Assembly: GCF_030269925.1 (NCBI RefSeq)
Contig: NC_085108.1
Location: 2,418,001 to 2,482,000, forward strand
Source: Bombyx mori
Taxonomy: Eukaryota > Arthropoda > Insecta > Lepidoptera > Bombycidae
Length of the DNA stretch: 64,000 nucleotides
Reading direction: 5' to 3'
Below, in pieces: positions 11,701 through 23,700 of this stretch (positions within the stretch are counted from its first letter, which is position 1; the number at the start of each line of letters is the position of its first letter). The notes under the pieces are model-generated. The model was not told the origin of the DNA, did no database searches, and saw only the letters and a list, made by a program, of their open reading frames with translations. A program made the translations under genes and the position numbers.

Positions 11701-14700
11701 ACCTGGTGTTAAGTGGTTACTGGAGCACATCTACAACTTAAATGCACCACCCATCTTGAGATATAAGTTCTAAGGTCTTAGTATAGTTACAACAGCTGCC
11801 CCACCCTTCAAACCGAAACGCATTACTGCTTCACGGCAGAAATAGGCAGGGTGGTGGTACCTACCAGTGCGGTCTCACAAGAGATCCTACCACCAGTAGT
11901 AGTATGTGTCATCCGGCCCTAAATTAGGAACCCCTGTTTGTACTATGGAAACCAAAATGGATGCAAATAAAGTTAAAAAATAGACATGAATATTTACTTG
12001 ATATGGGAATCGAACCCACGAGCCTTGGTGTAACAGTCAGATGCGTTAACCACTGCACCACCGATTCAGTCAAATTATTATTTACTACAATTATTATCAT
12101 TCTAATTTGAAATAAAAACATTAAAAAAATCATTTGAAAAGCCAACAAAGCTATTGCCAATTTCAAGACTAGAACGATAAAGTTGAATTATTTTTAACAA
12201 AATTTAACTTTGCAATGGCAGTGCCTCTAAAACAAACTTCTAGTTGACGTTTTGGCAAAAGATACGTAAGAAAAGAAAAGATGAGTGTATATTAACATAA
12301 CTTAATCTCTATATTGTATAGTTCAAAATGCGTACAGACACAAACACGCACAGTTACTAACACACATATATGACCAATGTGGTAGATTACTATTTATTTA
12401 ATTTATATCTACACATTATTCCTAGTTCCTAGTTCAAAACCCTGTATCATAAAAGTTGTGTACTTATTTTGGAAGGCCTTAAGAACTCCTGCGATACAAG
12501 TTATACTTGGTGCAACCCGCTGAGATTATTTGTACATTAAAGTTAATTGGAATCCAAACAATCTTTAAAAATAAAACTTTATATATCTACAATTGGGATA
12601 TAGTGTCTCACAAATCAAAATTATTTCTTTTTTGCACTTTTATAGTTGTTTTCTAAAATCTTCTGTATCTATATATTAATATGTGAAGCAAAAACTTTGT
12701 ATCCCTTTTTACGAAAATTGCGCGGACGGAGGAATATTAAATTTTCCACACTTATAGAGAATATAGAGAAGAAGTGCACAATGCTAATATTTTTTTTAAA
12801 TAATGCATAAAAGATACATTCAATCAATAAAGAAACCATTACACACACTACATACCTACCATGTATTTGACGCACACACGCATGCATACTATTTATTGTC
12901 AAACTTTTGTTCTTGACGTCTGTGGTCAAATTGAGAATAGATTAAATATTGTTTGTCTTTATTAATATTTTTTATAATGTAGCCTTGGCAAAATTTGTGA
13001 TTATAGAAGTATAAATTACAATCATAATAGTGTACAAACTTACAATTTCAATACAATAATCGAATTTCGACTACTGCGGGACCTCTAGTTGTAATAATTA
13101 AAAATTATGTGTCAACTTTTGTAAGTCTTGCTGATTGAATCATCTTTGCCATCTTTATTTTCTCTATCATTCTCTTTTCCCTTTCTTACCACCATATTCT
13201 CTCTCACTCACATCTTAACGCTCAGTTCTACACTCTTTTGATACGCTCCATTCTTACCAATACTATATAAATACTCACAGCCTCCCAACGTATAACTGTG
13301 TTCTCGGTGAGATAAATCTTGAACTCAATTTTAACGGGGTGCTTGTCCTTGCGCTCCAAGATCTTATTCACAACCTGGAAACATCAGAAAGCTATAATCA
13401 GAAATGCTGTTTAAGATTTGATATTATACAGTTTCTTTTCATTTCATTATTTATGATGATTCAAATACTTTGATCGACACTCTGGTGGTAGGACCTCTTG
13501 TGAGTCTGCGCGGGTGGGTACCACCACCCTGCCTATTTCTGCCGTTGTAACTTGAGACCTTAGAACTTATATCTCAAGGTGGGTGGCGCATTTACGTTGT
13601 GAATGTCTATGGGCTCCAGTAACCACTTAACACCAGGTGGGCTGTGGGCTCGTCCACCCATCTAAGCAATAAAAAAAACTAAAAAAAAACCACTCTATTG
13701 ACATTGAATCTTGAACATTGTACTACTGACTACCGTTTAATTGCATCAAAAACATTTTTTTTTTGCCCTTGTAGTCAGACTAGCATACGGCCCACCTGAT
13801 GGTGAGTGGTTACCGTCGCCCATGGACTTCAGCAATGCCAGGGGCAGAGCCAACTAATTAATTAATTGTTAATATATTAAGTTTCTTTAAACACAGAAAG
13901 AGCTAATAGTCTCTTGAGGTTTAAGAGTTTCGTGACTTTGACTCTTTATCATCACACAAGTCGAGAGTCACCAGTTTGGGCAATAATGACAAAAAGGAAA
14001 ACTTTCCACTGAATTGGTGAAATTTCTAGATAGATAGATAGACGGTCCTAATGTTATTGTTTGGAACTTGTCGACATACCATCTATCTTGTAAATGTCGT
14101 TAGCAAGATTCAGGCATCTGTCTATATGTTCTATGGAGTAGCTTTAATTATGGCTTCGGATTCTGAAAAGCTTAGAAAATACTATTGCTTAGACGGATGA
14201 TCGAGCTGAACGTCCACTTGACGCTGAGCGGTTACCGGAGCCCGTTGATACCATCAAAGTAAATTCTGCCACCCAACTTGAGACTAAGAGTTCCAGGTAC
14301 CATGGTCACATGTCTACTACTCATCATAACCTAAAAAGAAACACCGTGTCTACTGACTTGTTGTTGTAGTTGTAGCTGTTGCGGAGACGCTTGGCCATCA
14401 TGGAGACTCTCGGCGCTGCTGGCCAAAGAGCTGGAGCTTGACCATAGCAGGGCACTTAGCAAGTCGCCTGAAGATAGGACACACAATAATCAGGACCAAT
14501 CATAAATACCAAAGCATAGAGCAGGGATCAGACGCCGCGGTTCTTCCGCGAAATGTCTAGGGCAGGCACGGAATATTACTTATTATCTTGCCTTGTGAGA
14601 GAACCGAGTAAATGTTTTTGAAAAGCAAGCTTCTAAAATTTATCGATAGGTGAAAGGCTATGTATTTGGTTTTAGCGACATTTTTGCAACTTCACAGAAG

Positions 14701-17700
14701 AGCCATTTCTAAAGTAAAGTGTAAGTGTAACGGCCGTCTGGTGTAGTGGTAAGTGACATGGTCACTACACAAGGGGGTCGCGGGTTCGAATCCCGCCAAG
14801 GGAAGGTTATGGATGTATCTTAAATATAAGTATGTGTATAATAAAAATCTTACATTTATTTCCGTTATCTGGTACCTGTAACACAAGTTCTTTACGAACT
14901 TATAACGGGACCAGTTAACGTGGTGTGATTGTTAGTAAATATATTTATTTATTTATATTTATTTGTAAATAATTTATTTTGTAAGCCTTTGAAAGATCTG
15001 AAGTCTGTACTAAGTTCAAAGACCTGTATTACTGATCTCCAGGCTCCCTCCTTCTTAAGATAGATTAGGTTAGTTAGTTCATTAGGTGTTGTTATTTAGG
15101 AAGGTCATTATGCGTGTGCGTGTGTGTGTGTGAATGTGTGTGTATGTTACCTTGATTACCACTAATTACGTGATGGGATGGGATATGCTTACGATTGTCG
15201 TCGTGGTTGGGGGTGGCCGGGGTAGCGGGGCTCGCAGCCCCGCCGGTCACCCCTCCGGGCGGTGCAGAGCCGTGAGCAGGGACATCAGGACCACCTGTAT
15301 ACAATGTTTAGGGGGTGCCGATAACCAGACAAGTAACGTGATGTCAAGGAATCTTCCAGACCAGAAGATTGTTTAAGCCATAAATAGGCAGAGCCGTGAG
15401 AGCTATCTGCGCGGCCTCCCAGCACGTGTTTCGGCTTGAATCCACTCAAGATAGGAGCAGGATAAGCTATATCTTCTGATAGCGACTACCAATACCTTAG
15501 TATGCACATGTGACGATTCACGTGTGCTTAGGATTGTTAAAATTGGCAAAAGCGGTTGCGTATAAGATATTTTCTGAATCTCTCTTTAAGGCGACTCTAT
15601 AAGACCCAGAATGAACGAAGTGAAATAAATATATGTGTGCTATTCACACATGACACAATTAAAATCTTCAGAAGTATTCCATCTCGTTAATTCCATTGTT
15701 TACTGGTGATTGGAAGTCTTATGAGTACGTACGAGCAGGTACCACCACCCTGCCTATTTCTACCGTTAAACATTAATGCGTTGCGGTTTGAAGGGTGAAG
15801 CAGCCGTTGTACCGTCAAAACTGAGACCTTAGAACACTCGTCTCAAGATGGGCGGCAGCATTTACTTTGTAGATGTCCATGGGCTCCGGTAAACTAACAC
15901 CAGGTGGGTCGTGAGCTCGTCCACCCATCTAAGCAATAAATAAAAAATGAACGTATAAATGTAAGTTTGTCTCTTTTTCCCCTACCTCTAAGCTTATAGC
16001 CTTGAGGGGCCATTTCAGCGTAACCCTAACAAGTAGATGAAATCACGGGGGTCAAACCTGATGCCGTTGCTAACACTAACCCTAACAAGGGTTCGCAGAA
16101 CCTACCACCGGATCAGAAGCGCGACCCTCTGAGAAGATCCGGCGAGAAACTCAGTGGGCCGTGTCTGTGGGTTAATTTACTCGCAGAGCCCTTCGTCGCA
16201 AGCGACGGGTTCGACGAGAACGATGACCGGTGCTTAAGGTAGTTAAAAGCACCGTTAGGGGATCGGGAGGATCCGAAATGACGTGGCTTTGTCTCTTTTT
16301 AGTGTCGCCTTTTCGTTTCACGGGTTTCACAAATCGCAAGCGTGCCAAAATGAGTTTTCGCTGCATTCGGGTGACTCGTCTGCGAGGTTCTACTGAACGT
16401 ATGCCGCTTTCTCTTTCGGTAAATAAGGCTTAGACTCACCACAGAGGCCCGGCGCCCAGGCACAGCGAGAAACACTCGGCGTCCGAAGCCGACAGAGCTG
16501 AGCGCTTGCTGCCGGGAGCGCTCAGAGACGCCCCGTCACCGCTGCAAAGAGACCCATCATTACACATTGAGGCCGTGTTACTTCAATCTTAACTTGAAAA
16601 TCTAAGCAAGATTTAATAATCCATAATCCTAAAATGGACTAAGATAATTACAGAGTGGTACATACAGGATGGCTGTAGAAAAAAATGAAGACAGCCAAAA
16701 CGTTGGGTAGATGAAATAAAGAGTGTAGCCGGCCCGCATTGGAGTCGAATGGCCAATAATAGAGAATATTGGCAATCTTTAGAGGAGGCCTTTGTCGAGA
16801 GACAAGCTGTTTTGAAAACCACACGGAACGCCGAACGGAATACTTGATTATAAGTTGCATTTAAATTTAATTTATTATTAAGTAATTTATTAAGTTATCA
16901 ATTAGTAAGTAATACAGCAATAAAAGCTTATTATTATTATTATTAATCCTCAAATGCACGGAAGGATGGTAGCAATCTCGAGAGGCTCATCGTGACCGGA
17001 AAGGTGGATGAGAAAAGGCCTCGGGGCGCAGCCCAATACGTTGGTCCGACCAGATCCGCTCTTGATTCGACATTTCACAATGCCTTCCACACCGCCAGAG
17101 ACAAGAATAAATGGAGAAGGATCGTGCGTGCGATGGTGATACAAAAGGGTGGTCACTACCCTCAGCAGTGAGGAATACGAGGCAAGGAGGAGGAATCCTA
17201 AAATCCAATGCTTGGATTCATAATCTTGCTAATGACCATCACTGTGCCCAAATTCAAAGAACGATTGCATTGCTACCGGGAACATCAACCCGAGTGGCCT
17301 CACAGTATGGGCTTCTCCTATCAGCAAAATTCCGAAAATGTTACCATTTAATTTCAATATACCTAAGTATACAGATTCGTTCATATACCATGAGTATTTG
17401 GAAGAATTCGAATGAAAATCGCGCGTGGCCAAATTAACCATTTAAATTTATTTTACTGTGAATTTAGCATTGATTTTTATTTTCATGATTTTTTTTATTT
17501 TTTAGTTTTTTTCATTTTTATCTCGTTTATTAACAAAAAGTCAAATCAAAATAATTTAACATAACCCACACAGTAGAACAGATCTTCCAACGCGCTTAAA
17601 GGAGGCACAGTCCCCAAGATACTGGCTACGTTGCCTCGTTGGACAGCCAGACTCACTCTCTGTGCAAAGTACCAGCCAGCCTTAGCATCATGTGTAACCT

Positions 17701-20700
17701 CCTTCAAGCGTTTGGAGATTTCTGTTAAAAATTTCTTTGCTTCAGGGCCCCAAGGGCCCATCGTCTCAATTGATTATTGTAATTTTTTTTCAAGTTTCAA
17801 TATTCCTTTAGCAATTTCTGCAAAATATGTAAAAATTAGCTCAGCACTAAAAGGGCTAATAAGCCAATGAATTCTGTTTTTTTTAAATTATCGTAACTAT
17901 CTAGACACGTTTCGAGAATTAAAATTAATAGTTTCCGATTTATTACGGTTTTATCGGCAAAACTGGTTTAACGGTCCGAGTTACGCTTTCGTGAATCGAC
18001 CATTAAATGTTCCAGAGGTATTTAGTAGTACTAATTTAGTACCAGTAACTCAAGGTAATTGAACTCCCAGAAAACACATTGTTAACAATTTCATTTTATG
18101 ATTTCGAGGGGTGAAAGGTTATGCTTACAGATTTTGTTGAATAAAAACTGAAGATGACAAATTAATCTTATTATCTTAAATACGACCTTGACCCATTATG
18201 GTATGATGAAGATATTGTTTATATGGTTTTTTTTAATGACTGTGCGATTAGGCTATGTATTTAGGTTAATGGTTTTTTTTTTTTAAATGATCAAAATAAT
18301 AATATCGATTCAAACACAGGCATCGATTTGCGATTAATTGAGACGTATAGAAATAAATGAAGACTTAAAATATAGATATATAATGAATATTTACTGGTGG
18401 TCGGACCTCTCGTAAGTCCGCACGGGTAGGTACCACCACCCTGCCTATTTCTGCCGTGAAGCAGTAATGCGTTTCGGTTTGAAGGGTGGGGCAGCCGTTG
18501 TAACTATACTGAGACCTTAGAACTTATATCTCAAGGTGGGTGGCGCATTTACGTTGTAGACGTCTATGGGCTCCAGTAACCACTTAACAAACAGGTGGGC
18601 TGTGAGCTTGTCCACCCATCTAAGCAATAAAAAACAAAAAGAATAAACTTGCATTACATAGTATTTGTAATACACACATAAATATATACAACAGCAGATG
18701 TGAAAATTGGCTGCCGTGAAAGACTATTTTTTTAGTTTTTGATGACAATTTCATAATTAAAACAATGTTAGGCTACTGTTACTTTATTGAACACAATCAA
18801 AAATAATCTTACCAAATAATTTTAACGACCATTTTTATAGAAAGAGAAGAAATTAAGACAGAAATATAAAACTTCAAATTTGAACACTATAAATAAATCT
18901 CTATCACAAATAAAAACGGAATGTTAAATTATTTAGTCTACTCGAAAACGAAAGGAATTCCCACACAAAATCGATTTTTAATCGGCAACTTTCTATAGAT
19001 TATTATGCTGTATAGCATATTATTTTTTATTTATTTTTTTAATTTAATTATATTATGTATATTTTTTTTAATGTTTCCTTAAGCACACATGTACTTTCTC
19101 CCGAGTATAACCTGGCACTGTTTTCGATACGGAACAAAAACAATAAAAACGTTGAAAAACCGGGAGCTTGCCAACGTTTCAAAATAGATTGTTGTGAGTA
19201 GAGAAACAAAACTAGAAAAAGACAAATGGGAGAAAGAATTTTTGGCGCGAGGAAAATAGCAGATTTGGTTTTCAAGGTCACGCGCCGAGTCGTTCGGGAA
19301 TCGATTTTTTTATTTTTTTATTATGGCAATTTTTTTTTTATTTACGGAACTAACCTTGTAACTAACGGATAGCATTAGACTATGGCTTGTCTATGGCATT
19401 CTCACTGCAAATTGATTGCCAGGTGCAATATTCACAACACTTCAATAATAATTTAATAATGTTTTATTTATTAATCAATCAGTGAGGTATATAATTTTAA
19501 GCAGTATTGGACTGCAAGGAATTAAAACTTTATTGCAATCATGATGCTTAGCATCAGGATGGTGCTCAAATTAAGGTCTACAATTAATACAGAGTGAAAT
19601 GTATGGGACGTGGTTTACAGGAAGCCTCTTCTCGATACTCATTAGAAGGATATTTTATATCACAGCGTTCGGAACAGGGGAGGTTTGGGAGTGCTATGGG
19701 ATAACACATGACCGCGAGACTGGTAAAAAGGAAATGACGCGTTATCTCACAGTTCCTCACAGCATAACAATCGATTTAAGAGGATATCTGATATCTAACC
19801 GACTATGTGGGGAAACCCTAAGCGAATTCGATGACCGCCATATCTGAACCTCTCAACACGGATCTGAATAACATAAGAATTCAAATGTGGACCGTAACGA
19901 GACAGCCAAGACTTAGGCTGCAAAGGCATATTAACCTGACCCTTGGTACTGCTCCAACCTGCAGGTATAGACTCTTGGAAAAATATTCTCGCTGTACATA
20001 CGTCAATGCTGCGCCTTATACAGAAAAAAATAGCTCTCTCCGCGAAGAATACAGCGCTTCAAAGCAATAAACTTTTGCTGCGTATGGCTTAGAGTAGTCA
20101 AATTAGAACTGTTCTTTTTGTAGTCTACAAAACTAGAACTGGACTAATTAAGTAATAATATCACCACACGGTTCGTTATATAACGTTCGGATTGTCGATA
20201 ATCCCATTCTCACGGATCGTTTGGAGCCTCTGGGTCTGCGGAGGGACTTCGGTTCCCTCTGTATTCTGTACCGTATGTTCCATGGGGAGTGCTCTAAGGA
20301 ATTGTTCGAGATGATACCGGCATCTCGTTTTTACCATCGCACCGCCCGCCACCGGAGTAGAGTTCATCCATACTACCTGGAGCCACTGCGGTCATCCACA
20401 GTGCGTTTCCAGAGATCTTTTTTGCCACGTACCATCCGGCTATGGAATGAGCTCCCCTCCACGGTGTTTCCCGAGCGCTATGACATGTCCTTCTTCAAAC
20501 GAGGCTTGTGGAGAGTATTAAGCGGTAGGCAGCGGCTTGGCTCTGCCCCTGGCATTGCTGAAGTCCATGGGCGACGGTAACCACTCACCATCAGGTGGGC
20601 CGTATGCTCGTCTGCCTACAAGGGCAATAAAAAAAAAAAAAAAAACATTCAAATTACGATTGCTCTTCGATCTAAGTTGTTAGGTACTTGTAAAGTTGCT

Positions 20701-23700
20701 GCGACATGGTTTCATTTCAAACATCGGATTTCTGTTTACGTAAAATGTAAACGTGTGTGACGCCATATTGATGTTATTTTCTTCTATTTAAATTGGCCAG
20801 CCAACCTCTCACTTTGGTTACAGCGATTGACGTCACAGCTGACGTAGGCTCGAAGGATCATAATTCAATTATTTCGCTTGTGTAGTATAGCACTTGCTGT
20901 CTTTCATTAAAAATGTAGAAATACGTCGTGCATTTCCGTTTGTATTTATATATATTTTTTTAATAATTTGGCTCAAAGCCCGAGTGAAAGGCATCGCGAC
21001 CACGCCTTTTGCCGGGCTGAAATTATAAATAACGCGTAAACACATTTCGCGCCAATTCTAGTGTCACGTGAGTTTTGTTTGGGTTCATAATAATTTATAA
21101 TATGTTTGGTCTAGATTCTAGTTATTTTAGGGGTGCCCGCTCGCCCCGGCCGCGTCGGCTCAGAGGCTCCATTATACCATTCCCACATTGGTGTTCCTTC
21201 TCCAGCAAGTGATGAATGCAACTTTGACTTTCCCCGCGTGGTCAAAACGAAATTAGGATCGGAGCGCAATGTTGTCAATTTCTCGCGCAAACCCAAGCCA
21301 ACTTTATGCATTCACATTGCGAGTTTGGTTCGCGCCGTTTATCAGTACCATGTAGCCACCAAGAATTCCACATGACCACGACTGCTCTGCCAAGAGCAAC
21401 CGATTGTGAGTGAGTAGCCACCACGGCATATCTTATATTTATTGAATGAAAACAGCAATTTTAATGGCTTTTTTATGATTGAATTGATTGGTTAGCCTGG
21501 AGGCCTTTCCAATTTCACCAAGACAGGTGGGCGAGCATTGGCTCAGCCAGGAGCTTATCTAACAGCTGCCCATACGACTCCGAAGGAGACCTAACAACTC
21601 TAGAGCAGCTGCTTCACGAATAAATCTACTACCGGATCGGAATCGCGACCCGCCGAGAAGTTCCGGCGAGAAACTCAGCGGGCATGGATTTTAATGGTGC
21701 AATATTCGGCGTGAAGGTGCTGTTTTCGGTCTCATTTTCTTCAGATGCAGATAAATTTACGAGCTCGCGTTCACGGACGCAAGCAATGGCAGGAGAAAGC
21801 ATATGATGGGCTAGTGAAATCCTGATTGCCGTTACACTACTCTTTTTCAACTTGGTTTACAAAAAGATACGTTATAAGCGCTCGGGTATCGGGGTACATG
21901 ATAGTCCATCCTAGAGTTGTTACGTCATTATTACGTGATAAAAATGTTATGAAACACGCCAAACGCTATTCTAGATAAGGACCAGATGTAGGGATTTTTT
22001 TTTAGTTTTTACATTTGAATTTAGGAAGGAAGGTTTACTAGTGGCCCGAATGTGTGTGGCCGAAAAGTGGTCTAGTTTTTCCAGGTCAGGTGGCCGAGCC
22101 AGGGCTTGGCCAGCAGAGGTGGGATTTGCTAACAACTGCCCGAGCGCCTCAAAAGACCTAACGTCTCAAAGACAGTTGCTTCGCGAATGCATTTACTACA
22201 GAATTAGAATCGCAACCCGCTGAGAAGACCAGAGAAGATACTCAGTGGGCAAATGTTACGCGCTAGATTTCACCTCGAATCCTTGAACGACTACGGTTAC
22301 CTGATCCTAGTGTTGAGGCTGCAGGCGTCTAGGTCATAGGGATTTTGTTTACTCTAAAGGTCGATATTTTTCTGTAGGGTAGGAGTTCGCGACATATCTA
22401 CTCTATCCAGGTGCCTAGTCAAGAGGCATTAATGTGATGTCTTTTCAACAGCTTTTAGAGGTGAGATTGAATCGTTGGCATAAAATTATCCCATTAAATT
22501 CAGAAACATACTTAAAAGAACAACACTTGGAGCTACGAACGTTCAAGGTTAAAGCATACGTGGTTTCTTGGAAATGAAAATTGAACATTTCAAAAGACAT
22601 AATTCACCTATTGTTTTGCAATTCTAAAGAATCATTTGTCCCTTTTATAAGCGAGCTCGCCAACTACGCTTCTCTCTTTCTAACGTAAGCGTAACGTGAT
22701 TCCGTTGTTTGTGCAATAATTTTGTTTTCTCTTACTCTCTCTACCTTTTTTTTGTGAATTTACTATTGGTAGGTACCTATTATAAACAGACTTGAGTGAT
22801 ATTTTTCAACACTTGCGAACTAGACTTTTTTTTTTCAATATAAATCCGAGGGCAAAGGATTTTAGATGATAATAGTCTGTCAAAACTTTCGTTACTTAGA
22901 AAAGCAAAGACATCCACTACTAATAAGGGTGTTGTTATACACGATCTCCATAACCGAGTCATTGAATACAACAGAGCTGAACTTGAATACCCATCTCAAG
23001 ACATTAAAACAGGTTAAATTTTAGCGTACCACAACTGTCTTACTAAGACGCATCAGTGCTTCACAGCATAGCAGAGTGGTATTCCGTAACTGGCTTTTTT
23101 TAGGGTAACTTTTATTCCACGTTTTAACCTTACACCGTAGCCTTTGGTGAACAAGTTATAACTACGAATGTCCTAAGAATAATTTAGAAAGGTCTTAATT
23201 AAATGCGACTTTATTTTTCTGCTTAATTTCCATGGTCCTTTGTTCGATTTCCCGCAATCAATGCATTTATTGTGATCTCTATATTTTATTTGTTCATATT
23301 GTCGGCGAATTCTATACAAACGAGGTATGATTTCATTCCAACTCTACAAACTATAGTTTTAAAGCGATACTATAAATAGTACAGGCACGCGCCGATCACA
23401 TCAGACATACGATCGTTACACATTTGTATCAATTGATCTTACGCGACCTTCTGCGACGCATACAAATACATATATACCTACTTTATACCTACATATATTG
23501 TGACATATAAATAATCGACATTTCTCTTAGCTTATTAGACATCCATTTCGATTATTGCTCCAATTCAAGCTCCTTAAAAGCTGAGGCTTTTTAACCGACT
23601 TCAAAAAAGGAGGTAGTTCGCAATTCGACTGTATGTTTTAAAAAAAAAGAAGCTCAACCACTATTTATGAAAAATGAAAGCCGGCATAATTGTGGCAAAG

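Noticed and set aside
11997..12068. Possible tRNA gene on the minus strand (A and B boxes present)
   Set aside because: The anticodon arm does not pair and the sequence continues into a SINE body like that at 10628.
15134..15376. 80-codon plus ORF across the frameshift exon
   Set aside because: Antisense to antizyme exon 3; the minus strand has the splice sites and conserved frame.
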